The notes below the pieces were generated by a model. That model searched no databases, had not been told where the DNA came from, and worked only from the letters and a program-made list of their open reading frames with translations. Shown one piece after another: positions 48,744-57,667 of a DNA stretch of 64,000 nt (positions within the stretch are counted from its first letter, which is position 1; every line of letters starts with the position of its first letter). This DNA comes from Cypionkella sinensis (lineage in GTDB: Bacteria; Pseudomonadota; Alphaproteobacteria; Rhodobacterales; Rhodobacteraceae). Location of the stretch: assembly GCF_042646385.1 (NCBI RefSeq), contig NZ_JBHRTO010000001.1:1302001-1366000 (forward strand). The letters are read 5' to 3'. Both the position numbers and the translations under genes were made by a program.

Positions 48744-49775
48744 ATGACAGAATCACCCCCGCCCCCCGTTGGGGCCGAGCGGCCCACGCTGAAGACCATC
48801 GCAGCCGCCACCGGCCTTGCGATTGCCACGGTCAGCCGTGCCCTGAAAGACGCGCCCGACATTGGCGAGGAAACCAAGCGCCGGGTGCGCGAGACCGCCC
48901 TCCGCCTTGGCTACCGCCAAAACCGCGCCGCTGTGCGTTTGCGCACAGGCAAGACCAACGTGATCGCGCTGCTGCTATCCACCGAATCCGATGTGATGAA
49001 CCACACCTCAAAGCTGCTCTATTCCATCGCCGATGCTTTGCGCGGCACTGCCTATCATCTGGTGGTGATGCCATTCTTCCGCGATCAAGACCCGATGGAC
49101 CCGGTGCGCTACATCGTGGAAACCGAAAGTGCGGATGGCATCATCCTGAACCAGACCAAGCCCGACGATCCGCGCATCCGCTATATGACCGAACACCACA
49201 TCCCCTTCGCCACCCATGGCCGCACCGATATGGGGCTGGACCACCCCTATTTTGATTACGACAACGAAAGCTATGGCCGCCTTGCCGTGCAAGCCTTGGC
49301 CGAGCGCAACCGCCGCCATGTCTATATGATCGCGCCACCGCGCAACCACATGTATGCCCGTCACATGATCATGGGTGCCAGCCAAGAGGCCGCCGCCCGC
49401 GGCATGCGGTTCGAGCTGGCCGATGATATCACCTCTGACAGTTCCGCCGACGCGATCGAGATTGACATTGCCTGCCGTTTTGCCAGCAATCCGCCCGATG
49501 CGATCATCTCTGGCTCGACCACCGGGGCCATTGCCGCCGTCGCGGGGGCCGAGCGCAATGGGCTGCACATCGGGCAAGATTTCGACATTGCAGCAAAAGA
49601 AGCGATCCGCCTGTTGCACAGATTTCGGAAAGAGATGATCGTTGTGCAAGAGGATGTGGCGCGCGCCGGAAACTTTCTGGCCCGCGCCGTGATGGCCGCG
49701 ATAGAGGGTCGCGCTGCCGATCAGGGGCAAGCTTTGGAAGTACCGCAAGCCACGGACTTCCGCACGGGAAACTAG
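48744..49775 (+). CDS. LacI-family transcriptional regulator
   Basis: About 343 residues. The HTH is RPTLKTIAAATGLAIATVSRALKDAPDIGEETKRRVRETALRLGYRQNRAAVRLRTGKT, with the hinge helix at its end. A periplasmic-binding-like effector domain follows (ESDVMNHTSKLLYSIADALRGTAYHLVVMPFF). The long upstream frame is ignored; starts at 48735 or 48744 both give a plausible protein, and the latter has better spacing from GGAAATGGAA. It is divergent from the transporter operon, followed 10 bases later by the TIM-barrel gene, and should repress both directions through the twin sites. Confidence 0.92.
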   Translation: MTESPPPPVGAERPTLKTIAAATGLAIATVSRALKDAPDIGEETKRRVRETALRLGYRQNRAAVRLRTGKTNVIALLLSTESDVMNHTSKLLYSIADALRGTAYHLVVMPFFRDQDPMDPVRYIVETESADGIILNQTKPDDPRIRYMTEHHIPFATHGRTDMGLDHPYFDYDNESYGRLAVQALAERNRRHVYMIAPPRNHMYARHMIMGASQEAAARGMRFELADDITSDSSADAIEIDIACRFASNPPDAIISGSTTGAIAAVAGAERNGLHIGQDFDIAAKEAIRLLHRFRKEMIVVQEDVARAGNFLARAVMAAIEGRAADQGQALEVPQATDFRTGN

Positions 49776-49784
49776 GGAGAGACC

Positions 49785-50840
49785 ATGAAGACGATCAAAG
49801 GACCAGCGCTGTTTCTGGCGCAATTCGCAGGCGATGCAGCGCCGTTCAACAGCTTTGATAGCATCACCAAATGGGCCGCCGATTGTGGCTACAAGGGCGT
49901 GCAAGTGCCGTCATGGGATGCGCGGCTGATTGATCTGGACAAGGCCGCGACCTCGAAAACCTATTGCGACGAATTGAAGGGCGTGGCCGCCCAAAACGGC
50001 GTGGAAATCACTGAACTTTCGACCCACTTGCAAGGCCAGTTGGTCGCCGTGCATCCGGCATATGACACACAGTTCGATGGCTTCGCCGCCCCCTCGGTGC
50101 GCAGCAATCCGAAGGCGCGGCAGGAATGGGCCGTTGATCAAGTCACAAAGGCGCTCAGCGCCAGCAAGAACCTTGGCCTTACCGCCCATGCGACTTTCTC
50201 GGGCGCGCTGGCTTGGCCCTATCTTTACCCATGGCCGCAACGCCCTGCCGGTCTGGTCGAAGAAGCGTTTGACGAACTCGCCCGCCGTTGGACGCCACTA
50301 TTGAACCACGCCGATGCCTGCGGCATTGATCTTGCCTACGAGATTCACCCCGGCGAAGACCTGCACGATGGCGTGACGTTCGAGATGTTTCTGGAGCGTG
50401 TGAACAACCACCCGCGCGCCAACATGCTGTATGATCCCAGCCATTATGTGCTGCAACACCTTGATTATATTGAGCATATCGACATCTATCACGAACGGAT
50501 CAAGATGTTCCACGTCAAGGACGCCGAGTTGAACCCGACGGGCCGCCAAGGCGTTTACGGTGGCTTCCAATCTTGGGTGAACCGCGCGGGCCGCTTCCGC
50601 TCGGTCGGCGATGGGCAGGTCGATTTCGGCGGCATCTTCTCAAAACTCACCCAATACGGCTTTGACGGTTGGGCGGTGGTCGAATGGGAATGCTGCATCA
50701 AACACCCCGAAGACGGTGCCCGCGAAGGGGCGGCCTACGTCGCTAAGCAGATCATCCGGGTGACGGAAAAAGCCTTCGACGATTTCGCCGACGCGGGCAC
50801 CGACCGCGCCGCCAACCGCCGCATGTTGGGATTGGAGTAA
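49785..50840 (+). CDS. TIM-barrel sugar isomerase/epimerase (copy 2)
   Basis: A 351-residue member of the xylose isomerase-like superfamily. The motifs are NSFDSITKWAADCGYKGVQVP, DLAYEIHPGEDLHDG (metal Glu), NMLYDPSHYVLQHLDYIEHIDIYHERIKMFHVKDAELNP (Asp, His, His, Asp) and GWAVVEWECCIKHP (Glu). It is about 100 residues longer than copy 1 at 41076. It lies between lacI and the second Gfo/Idh gene, so this pair mirrors the leftward pair. A keto-sugar isomerase or epimerase role is likely. Confidence 0.9.
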   Translation: MKTIKGPALFLAQFAGDAAPFNSFDSITKWAADCGYKGVQVPSWDARLIDLDKAATSKTYCDELKGVAAQNGVEITELSTHLQGQLVAVHPAYDTQFDGFAAPSVRSNPKARQEWAVDQVTKALSASKNLGLTAHATFSGALAWPYLYPWPQRPAGLVEEAFDELARRWTPLLNHADACGIDLAYEIHPGEDLHDGVTFEMFLERVNNHPRANMLYDPSHYVLQHLDYIEHIDIYHERIKMFHVKDAELNPTGRQGVYGGFQSWVNRAGRFRSVGDGQVDFGGIFSKLTQYGFDGWAVVEWECCIKHPEDGAREGAAYVAKQIIRVTEKAFDDFADAGTDRAANRRMLGLE

Positions 50841-50843
50841 ACC

Positions 50844-52004
50844 ATGGCGATCACCGCAGCACATACCGCCCGCAGCCCCCGCATCCGTCTTGGCATGGTC
50901 GGCGGCGGCCGTGGCGCCTTCATCGGCGCTGTTCACCGCATCGCATCGCGCATTGACGACCAATACGAACTCGTCGCGGGCGCGTTTTCATCTGACCCCG
51001 ACCGCTCTGCCGCCTCTGCCGCCGATCTGGGCGTGGCACGCAGCTATGGCTCTTTCGCCGAGATGGCGCAGAAAGAAGCGCGGCGCAAAGACGGCATCGA
51101 AGCCGTCGCCATCGTCACCCCAAACCACATGCACGCCCCGGTGGCTTTGGAGTTTCTGAAGCGCGGCATCCACGTGATTTGCGACAAACCACTGACCGCG
51201 ACCTTGGCCGAGGCCAAAAAGCTGGCGAAAGCCGCCGAAGCCTCTGGCGTGGTCTTCGCGCTGACGCACAACTACACCGGCTACCCGATGATCCGCCAAG
51301 CCAAAGCCATGGTAGAGGCGGGCGATTTGGGCGACATCCGGCTTGTGCAGGTCGAATACGCGCAAGACTGGCTGGCGCATGAGGTCGACAACAAACAAGC
51401 CGATTGGCGCACCGACCCTGCGCGCTCGGGTGCGGGTGGATCAACGGGCGACATCGGCACCCATGCTTTCAACCTGGCGAATTTTGTAAGCGGTCTCACC
51501 CTCACCGAACTCGCCGCCGATCTGCAAAGCTTCGTCCCTGGCCGCCGTGTCGATGACAACGCTCATGTGCTGCTGCGTTACGACACCGGCGCGCGCGGAA
51601 TGCTGTGGTGCAGCCAGGTCGCGGCAGGTCAGGAAAACGGCCTGCGCCTGCGGATCTACGGCACCAAGGCTGGGATCGAATGGGAACAGGAAAACCCGAA
51701 CTACCTGTGGGTCACGCCAATCGGTGCGCCGCGCTACCGGCTGACCCGCGGCGGTGCGGGATCAGGCGAGGCCGCTGCCCGCGTCACCCGCATCCCGCCG
51801 GGGCACCCCGAAGGCTATCTGGAAGGCTTCGCCAATATCTACGCCGAAGCCGGTCGCGCCATCATCGCCCGGCGTGACGGTTCGGCCTTGGACAGCGCGG
51901 TCAGCTTTCCGGGCCTGAAAGAAGGGCTCGACGGCGTGGCCTTCGTCGATGCCTGCGTGCGCTCGTCGCGCAAAAACGGGGCGTGGACAAAGCTGGCACT
52001 GTAA
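50844..52004 (+). CDS. Gfo/Idh/MocA-family sugar dehydrogenase (copy 2)
   Basis: A 386-residue oxidoreductase. The Rossmann start is RIRLGMVGGGRGAFIGAVHRIASRI, with the EKP-type motif as CDKPLTATLAEAKKLAKAA (catalytic Lys). The substrate domain includes GGSTGDIGTHAFNLANFVSGL, with the catalytic His typical of the family. It begins three bases after the TIM-barrel gene. With copy 1 it would provide oxidation and re-reduction of a sugar, the logic of 3-keto-sugar pathways. Confidence 0.93.
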   Translation: MAITAAHTARSPRIRLGMVGGGRGAFIGAVHRIASRIDDQYELVAGAFSSDPDRSAASAADLGVARSYGSFAEMAQKEARRKDGIEAVAIVTPNHMHAPVALEFLKRGIHVICDKPLTATLAEAKKLAKAAEASGVVFALTHNYTGYPMIRQAKAMVEAGDLGDIRLVQVEYAQDWLAHEVDNKQADWRTDPARSGAGGSTGDIGTHAFNLANFVSGLTLTELAADLQSFVPGRRVDDNAHVLLRYDTGARGMLWCSQVAAGQENGLRLRIYGTKAGIEWEQENPNYLWVTPIGAPRYRLTRGGAGSGEAAARVTRIPPGHPEGYLEGFANIYAEAGRAIIARRDGSALDSAVSFPGLKEGLDGVAFVDACVRSSRKNGAWTKLAL

Positions 52005-52016
52005 CGCCCAACCCCG

Positions 52017-52052
52017 GCGCAACCGGAATTCTTACGAAAGTTCCGGTTGCGC
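52017..52052. terminator. bidirectional hairpin between convergent genes
   Basis: GCGCAACCGGAA (52017-52028) and TTCCGGTTGCGC (52041-52052) are perfect 12-bp arms around a 12-base loop, 12 bases after the dehydrogenase stop and 5 bases before the end of the leftward TrgB-like gene. Confidence 0.8.
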
Positions 52053-52057
52053 AGGGG

Positions 52058-53191
52058 TCAGGCCTTGCGCAACCGCGCGCGGTTTTGCGCCAGCCACAAC
52101 GCGCTCAGCACCGTGGGCGCGTTGCCAATCTCACCCGATGCCACCAGCGCCATCAGCCGCTCAAACCCAATGACATGGCCGCGAATATCCTCCGCCTCGC
52201 CTTCAACGCCAAAAACCCCCGCTGCGGTGTCGGGCAGATCGGTCAGCGCGACAAAGGAATACAGAAATTCTGACGAACAGCCGGGACTGGGGTAGTAACT
52301 GGCCACCGGCAGCAGATCGTCCAACGCCAGCCCAGCCTCTTCCACCGCCTCGCGCCGTGCCGCATCTTCCGGCGTCTCGCCCGCGTCAATCCGCCCGGCG
52401 ATCGCCTCAATCTGCCACGGCTGCGGATCGCCGCGCAGGTAGGGCCCAGCGCGGAACTGATCGACCACCAGAACCCGGTCACGCACCGGATCATAGGGCA
52501 GCACCGTCACCGCATCGCAAGCGATGAACCCTGCCCGCGTCACTTGCGGGCTCATGCTGCCATCAAACCGGCGAAAGCTGACATCAACCTCTTCCATCGC
52601 GAAAAACCGCGCGTAGGGTTCGCGCAGTGCCGCCACCGCCACATCCCCCTGCCCCGCCTGATACCGCAGCAGCGTCGGCGCGGCCTGTCCTGCCCGCACC
52701 CTCGATGCACCGCGCGTCAGCATTTGCGCGCGGCGTGCCGCCACCGCCTCTGCAGGCTTCACCCCGAACAGCGCCATGACATCGCCAGCCATCGCCCGCA
52801 GTTCCGCGCCAAAATGCCGTTGCCAGTCCTCAAACAGCCAAGCATCGCCAGAGCCAGCACCCGCCCGCCAGAACACCTGCGCGTCAACCGCGCCCTCGGC
52901 CTGCATCACCGTCATGGCCTGTGCCGTAGCAGCCACCGCTGCCGCAAAGAACTCCAGTCGCGCCACTTCCGCAGCCGACACGCCTGCGAGCACAACGCCT
53001 GCAACTTGCGCGCCTGACTGCGCCAACAGCACCGGAAAGGCCGCGTCCATGTCACCTTGCACCGAATGATCCGGCAACCACGCTGCAGTGACGCGGACCG
53101 CACGGCCCAGCACCTGCTCTAACAGATCAAGATCGCGCAGCGGGCCGTAAAAGAAATACGAACCGCTCAAGACCAGCGTTTCCCGGCCCAT
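52058..53191 (-). CDS. trgB: TrgB-like fusion of gamma-glutamylcyclotransferase-type and Nudix domains
   Basis: A 377-residue two-domain protein. The N-terminal half (SGSYFFYGPLRDLDLLEQVLGR) resembles the gamma-glutamylcyclotransferase/AIG2 fold. The C-terminal half is a Nudix hydrolase of the ADP-ribose pyrophosphatase type, with the Nudix box GRIDAGETPEDAARREAVEEAG near residue 265 and the flanking PWQIEAIAG and SPGCSSEFLYSFVA. Rhodobacter sphaeroides TrgB, linked to tellurite resistance, has this layout. The gene overlaps trgA by 25 bases. It may clear ADP-ribose or related nucleotides during oxidative stress. Confidence 0.85.
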   Translation of the reverse strand: MGRETLVLSGSYFFYGPLRDLDLLEQVLGRAVRVTAAWLPDHSVQGDMDAAFPVLLAQSGAQVAGVVLAGVSAAEVARLEFFAAAVAATAQAMTVMQAEGAVDAQVFWRAGAGSGDAWLFEDWQRHFGAELRAMAGDVMALFGVKPAEAVAARRAQMLTRGASRVRAGQAAPTLLRYQAGQGDVAVAALREPYARFFAMEEVDVSFRRFDGSMSPQVTRAGFIACDAVTVLPYDPVRDRVLVVDQFRAGPYLRGDPQPWQIEAIAGRIDAGETPEDAARREAVEEAGLALDDLLPVASYYPSPGCSSEFLYSFVALTDLPDTAAGVFGVEGEAEDIRGHVIGFERLMALVASGEIGNAPTVLSALWLAQNRARLRKA

Positions 53192-53607
53192 TCGGTGATC
53201 AGGCCCGCCAGGATCCCGCCCACCAGGATCACGCCCAGCATATCCGGCACCAGCAACATCTTGCCGTAATCAAGCATAAGCTGGAACACACCCAACACCG
53301 CTTCCATCGGGTTGTCATACATCATCCGCATCGACTTTTTCAGCATGTAATATAGCGAAAACGCCAGCAACGCCCAGAACACCACCAACAGTGCAGTCAC
53401 CAGCCCAGAATTGATCGCCTCGCGGTAGCCCTTGCGGGTCAGCTTGCCCATGTAAAGCCAGCCGACCACAAACCCGATCGCCGCCGTGATCTCGCGGAAA
53501 TAACCGACCGGCGTGCCCTCAGGCAGATACTTCACAAAGGTCTGCGCCGCGACAAAGCCCAACAAGGCAAAGGTTATCGCGGCAACAAGTTTCGAGGCAG
53601 TGGGCAT
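53167..53607 (-). CDS. trgA: TrgA-family membrane protein
   Basis: A 146-residue protein with four hydrophobic helices (TASKLVAAITFALLGFVAAQTF, ITAAIGFVVGWLYMGKL, LVTALLVVFWALLAFSLYYML and DMLGVILVGGILAGLITEWAG). It matches TrgA of the Rhodobacter tellurite resistance locus. Its role is unknown. The end overlaps the trgB start, and the cfa gene lies 28 bases upstream in the same direction, forming a four-gene leftward string phr-cfa-trgA-trgB. Confidence 0.88.
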   Translation of the reverse strand: MPTASKLVAAITFALLGFVAAQTFVKYLPEGTPVGYFREITAAIGFVVGWLYMGKLTRKGYREAINSGLVTALLVVFWALLAFSLYYMLKKSMRMMYDNPMEAVLGVFQLMLDYGKMLLVPDMLGVILVGGILAGLITEWAGKRWS

Positions 53608-53634
53608 GGCGGTCCTTCATCGCTGTGGCTGCGA

Positions 53635-54864
53635 TCACACCCCCGGCGCATCAGCCATCGGACGGGTCAGCGTGATTTGCGTCACATCACAGTTTCCGCC
53701 CTCAAACGTGCCAGCACAAGAGGCGAGATAAAAGTTCCACATCCGCCGAAACCGATCATCAAAGCCCAGCCGCGCAGCATCAGCCCAGCGCGCATTGAAA
53801 GCGTCATACCAACGCCGCAAGGTCTGGCTGTAGCTTTTGCCAAATTCGATCGAACCTTTCACCTTCAGCCCTGCACGCTCTGCCTCGCGCTTCAGCACCG
53901 ATGGGCTTGGCAACATGCCACCCGGAAAGATATATTTCTGAATGAAATCCACGGCCTTACGGTAGGTTTCAAACCGTGAATCCTCTACCGTGATGATTTG
54001 CAACGTCGCATTGCGCCCCGGTTTCAGACGGTCGCGCACGGTGTCAAAATACACCGGCCAGTATTTCTCGCCCACCGCCTCGAACATCTCGATACTGGCA
54101 ATGCCGTCGTAAAGCCCGGTTTCGTCGCGGTAGTCTTGCAGCTTGATCTCAACCTTGTCCTGCAACCCCAACCGTTGCATCCGCGCCACGGCAAAATCAT
54201 GTTGTGCCTGACTGATCGTCAGCGCCGTCACGCGCAGGCCACGTTCCTTCGCGGCATATTCGGCAAAACCGCCCCAACCGCAGCCGATTTCCAGCACATG
54301 ATCGCCGGGTTTCGCACCCATCTGATCGACCATCGAGGCATATTTCTGCGCCTGCGCCGTCTCAAGGCTTTCTTGCCCGCTGCGATAAATCGCCGAGGAA
54401 TAGGTCATGCTGTCGTCCAGCCAAAGCCGATAAAAGTCATTCCCCAGATCGTAGTGATGCGCGATGTTCTTCTTGGCCTGACGTTTCGAGTTTGATTGCA
54501 ACCAGAACCGGAATTTCTCATAGGCCCGCACAAGGGCCATGCCGGGGAAAGCATCATACACCTCGGCATTGCCTTCATGCACCAGATCCATGAAGGTCAT
54601 CAGATCGGGGCTCGACCAGCCGCCTTCGACATAAGACTCGCAAAAGCCCAGATCGCCCTCGCGGATCAGGCGTGCGAACAGATCGGTATCATGAACCGCA
54701 ATTTCCGCCACCGGGCCGGGGTTTTTCCCTTCCACCCGGAAACGGCGGCCATCGGGCAAAGTGAAATCCAGCCGCCCCTTTTGCAGCTTTTGCGCCTGCT
54801 CAAACACGGCGGAAAAATAGCGGGGCAGTTGTTTTTGTCCTTTGGTGGTCGTCAAAACCTGCAT
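53635..54864 (-). CDS. cfa: cyclopropane-fatty-acid-phospholipid synthase
   Basis: A 409-residue SAM-dependent enzyme that modifies unsaturated acyl chains in membrane lipids. The CFAS motifs are IAHHYDLGNDFYRLWLDDSMTYSSAIY, VLEIGCGWGGFAEYAA (SAM binding), ASIEMFEAVGEKYW and FIQKYIFPGGMLPS. The catalytic Cys lies in the SCAGTFEGGNCDVTQ end region. Its ATG overlaps the photolyase stop by one base. In R. sphaeroides, genes of this type next to phrA belong to the singlet-oxygen sigma-E response; the same may hold here. Confidence 0.92.
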   Translation of the reverse strand: MQVLTTTKGQKQLPRYFSAVFEQAQKLQKGRLDFTLPDGRRFRVEGKNPGPVAEIAVHDTDLFARLIREGDLGFCESYVEGGWSSPDLMTFMDLVHEGNAEVYDAFPGMALVRAYEKFRFWLQSNSKRQAKKNIAHHYDLGNDFYRLWLDDSMTYSSAIYRSGQESLETAQAQKYASMVDQMGAKPGDHVLEIGCGWGGFAEYAAKERGLRVTALTISQAQHDFAVARMQRLGLQDKVEIKLQDYRDETGLYDGIASIEMFEAVGEKYWPVYFDTVRDRLKPGRNATLQIITVEDSRFETYRKAVDFIQKYIFPGGMLPSPSVLKREAERAGLKVKGSIEFGKSYSQTLRRWYDAFNARWADAARLGFDDRFRRMWNFYLASCAGTFEGGNCDVTQITLTRPMADAPGV

Positions 54865-56312
54865 TATGCCCTCTCGGCTGTCTTGGTGTCGCCGTCAGTC
54901 GTTGCGCGCGCGGCATAAGCGGCCAGAGCCTTGTCGCGCCCCTCAGCCAGATTGATCATCGCCGCAGGATAAGCCTGCGCTGGTGACAGTTTCCAGCGTT
55001 TTGGCACAGCATCAAAGTAACTGAGCGCTGCGGCACCCGGCCGGAGCGAAAGTTCGGCAATCCAGTGGTGCCGATATGCTGCGTCGCTGTCAAACTTTTC
55101 GGCCTGTCCAGCAGGGTTAAACACCCGGAAATAGGGGGCCGCATCGGGACCCGAGCCCGCAACCCATTGCCAGCCCATCGCATTGCTGGCCTCATCCCAA
55201 TCGGTCAGACAATCGGCAAACCACGCCTGACCCAACCGCCAATCGGTCATCAGATGCTTGGTCAGGTAAGATGCAACGATCATCCGCGCCCGGTTGTGCA
55301 TCTTGCCGGTCACATACATCTCACGCATTGCGGCATCGACAAACGGCTCTCCGGTCATGCCGTGCCGCCAGATTTCCGCCTGTGGATTGTCGCCGCGCCA
55401 AGGGAAACTGTCCCACTCCTCGCGCCAGGCCCGGGTCAGGATATGCGGCGAGTGATGCATCAGATGATAGGCAAACTCGCGCCAGACCAATTCCTTGCAG
55501 AAATGCTCGGCCCCGGCATCGCCCTGATGCATCGCCCGCTGCCCCGCCGCCCAGATGGTGCGCGGCCCGATCTCACCCCAGGCAAGGTTTTCAGATAGCC
55601 CCGAGGTCGCGCCAATCTGCCCCGGAAAATCCCGCTCGGCCTTGTAGCGATCCACCGCGCTGTCGATAAATTCATCCAACCGCGCCAGTGCCGCCTCTTC
55701 GCCGACCCGCTGATGCGGCAAACACACCGCCGCCCCGCGCCGCATTGCTGCGCCCATCTGCCAATCATCGAGATTGTCCGAGGCGGGCCAGACCTGCGGC
55801 GCGCGCAAAGCCTTCACCGCTGGCACCGGCGCCGCAAAGCCGCGCGCCGACACCGCTTTCCAGAACGGCGAATACACCTTGTAAAAGCCGCCCTGCCCGG
55901 TCGCCACTTCCCAGGGCTCGATCAGCAGCGCGCCCGGAAAACTCTCGGCGACCAACCCCTGCGCCTTCAGCGCCGCTTTTACGCTGGTATCGCGCGCGAC
56001 GGCTTGCGGATCATACATCCGCTGCCACATCACGCCCGCAGCCCCGGTTTCGGCGATCAACCCCTGCAGCACCGCCAAAGCCTCACCCCGGCGCAGGATC
56101 AGCCTTTGCCCCATCCCCGCCAGCGTCTCAGCAAACCGCGCCAGCCCCAACCCCAGCCGCCACTTCGCCGCCGCCCCCAAAGCCTCGGCCTGCGCGTCCA
56201 GCACGAACACCGGCAGCAAAGGCCGCCCCGAGGCCACAGCCGCCGCCAGCATCGGATGATCCGACAGCCGCAAATCGCGCCGGAACCACAATATCAAAGG
56301 TTGATCGTTCAT
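54864..56312 (-). CDS. phr: deoxyribodipyrimidine photolyase
   Basis: A 482-residue class I photolyase/cryptochrome protein that repairs pyrimidine dimers with blue light. The N-terminal alpha/beta domain starts LILWFRRDLRLSDHPMLAAAVASGRPLLPVFVLD. The FAD domain carries LSENLAWGEIGPRTIWAA, WREFAYHLMHHSPHI, WRHGMTGEPFVDAAMREMYVTGKMHNRARMIVASYLTKHLM and DWDEASNAMGWQWVAGSGPDAAPYFRVFNP. The start is ATG at 56312 (a GTG three bases earlier is possible). It is the first gene of the leftward stress string, with ECF-type promoter text upstream. Confidence 0.94.
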   Translation of the reverse strand: MNDQPLILWFRRDLRLSDHPMLAAAVASGRPLLPVFVLDAQAEALGAAAKWRLGLGLARFAETLAGMGQRLILRRGEALAVLQGLIAETGAAGVMWQRMYDPQAVARDTSVKAALKAQGLVAESFPGALLIEPWEVATGQGGFYKVYSPFWKAVSARGFAAPVPAVKALRAPQVWPASDNLDDWQMGAAMRRGAAVCLPHQRVGEEAALARLDEFIDSAVDRYKAERDFPGQIGATSGLSENLAWGEIGPRTIWAAGQRAMHQGDAGAEHFCKELVWREFAYHLMHHSPHILTRAWREEWDSFPWRGDNPQAEIWRHGMTGEPFVDAAMREMYVTGKMHNRARMIVASYLTKHLMTDWRLGQAWFADCLTDWDEASNAMGWQWVAGSGPDAAPYFRVFNPAGQAEKFDSDAAYRHHWIAELSLRPGAAALSYFDAVPKRWKLSPAQAYPAAMINLAEGRDKALAAYAARATTDGDTKTAERA

Positions 56313-56334
56313 CACATCCCACAGTGTTTCAAAT

Positions 56335-56363
56335 GCTTACGCGGCAAACACCGGATCAGATCA
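56335..56363 (-). promoter_or_regulatory. possible ECF sigma-E promoter of phr
   Basis: Read leftward, TGATCT (56363-56358), 18 bases and TAAGC (56339-56335) stand about 23 bases before the photolyase start. TGATCC also overlaps at 56358-56353 with a shorter gap. Photolyase and cfa genes of R. sphaeroides are sigma-E dependent with TGATC-type and TAAG-type elements as I recall them. The exact match to the consensus was not computed. Confidence 0.4.
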
Positions 56364-56434
56364 CAAGTTCCCACACGATTGTCGCGAAACGCCGTGCGGG
56401 GGTGCGGGGGGTGCGCAGCCCCCCGCCCTTGGCT

Positions 56435-57667
56435 TTACAGCACCCGGTCGAGCGCGCTGACCAACTGCGCAACCTCAGCCGCCGAGGTATAATGCACCAA
56501 AGACATCCGCAGCACACCCTGCTCCAGATCAACCCCCATCGCCTGCAACGGTCGTACCGCGTAGAAGTCGCCCGCCCAGCACGCAATCCCCTCACGCCCC
56601 AGCGCCTCGGACACCGGCTCTGCCGCGCGGTCAAGCACCACTGCCACCGTTGGCGCACGATCCTCACCCCGGCGCGGCCCGATCAGCCGCACATCGTTGC
56701 GCGCGGCCAGATAATCCAGCAGCGGGGCCACCACCGCCACCTCATGCGTGCGCATCAGATCATGCACCGCGCGGTTGCGCGCCGCCGCATCCGCCTCGGC
56801 CCCGAAATGATGCGCATGCAGCGCATCAATGTAATCCGCCATCCCGGCACAAGCCGCGATCTGCGCATGGTCCGGCCCGGCAGGCGTAAAGCGCTTATAC
56901 AACGACCCTGCGTTGAAATAATGCCCCTGCGCCGGCAATTCCGCGCCGAAATCTTCCGAGATCACCATGATGCCCTGATGCGGCCCGTAGGTTTTATAGG
57001 CCGAGAACAGATAGACATCGCAGCCCAAGGCCGGGAAATCCGGCAGCCCATGCGGCGCATAAGACACCCCATCCACCACCACCCGCGCACCCGCAGCCTT
57101 GGCCAGCGCCGAAATCGCCGCCACATCATTGATCTCTGCCACCACGTTCGAACAATGCGGCAGACACACCAGCCGCACGCGGCCATCCGCCAGCAGCGCC
57201 GACAAATCCGCCGGATCCAGACTGCCCGTCTGCGGATCAATCTGCCACTCGCGCACCTCGATGCCCTCATCGGCCAGCCGCCGCCAAACGCCCGAGTTCG
57301 CCTCATGGTCCTGATTTGTCACCACAATCGCGGCATTGGCCCCCTTCAGCCAAACCCGCACCGCCTGCGCCAGCACATAGGTGTTGGCGCTGGTCGAAGG
57401 CCCGAATGACACCTGCGGCGGCTTTACCGCCATCAACGCCGCCAGACGCGCGCGCGCCTCGTCCATCTCAGCCCCGCCCGCCTGCGCCCCCGGATAGGGG
57501 CCATAAGGCTGCACCTTGCGATCCATGTAGAACCGATGCAGCCGATCCACCACCTGACGGCAGGGATACGACCCGCCCGCATTCTCAAAGAACGCATGGC
57601 TGCCCAACACGGCGCTGTCAAACGCCGGAAACTGGCTGCGGACAAAGTTCAGATCAAGTTTGCTCAT
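56435..57667 (-). CDS. cysteine desulfurase-like class V aminotransferase
   Basis: A 410-residue PLP protein. The N-terminus FVRSQFPAFDSAVLGSHAFFENAGGSYPCRQVVDRLHRFY and the central CNVVAEINDVAAISALAKAAGARVVVDGVSYAPHGLPDFPALGCDVYLFSAYKTYGPHQGIMVIS (PLP Lys in SAYKTYG) match the cysteine desulfurase-like group. SufS/NifS-type enzymes have a conserved Cys loop late in the chain; here the equivalent is not evident, so sulfur transfer is uncertain. It is monocistronic, ending convergently to nothing (phr lies further left in the same direction). Confidence 0.85.
   Translation of the reverse strand: MSKLDLNFVRSQFPAFDSAVLGSHAFFENAGGSYPCRQVVDRLHRFYMDRKVQPYGPYPGAQAGGAEMDEARARLAALMAVKPPQVSFGPSTSANTYVLAQAVRVWLKGANAAIVVTNQDHEANSGVWRRLADEGIEVREWQIDPQTGSLDPADLSALLADGRVRLVCLPHCSNVVAEINDVAAISALAKAAGARVVVDGVSYAPHGLPDFPALGCDVYLFSAYKTYGPHQGIMVISEDFGAELPAQGHYFNAGSLYKRFTPAGPDHAQIAACAGMADYIDALHAHHFGAEADAAARNRAVHDLMRTHEVAVVAPLLDYLAARNDVRLIGPRRGEDRAPTVAVVLDRAAEPVSEALGREGIACWAGDFYAVRPLQAMGVDLEQGVLRMSLVHYTSAAEVAQLVSALDRVL

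Noticed and set aside
56435..57667. SufS/IscS assignment for the class V aminotransferase
   Set aside because: The PLP lysine is present, but I could not locate the sulfur-carrying cysteine loop. There are no suf or isc neighbours, so only the broader family name is used.
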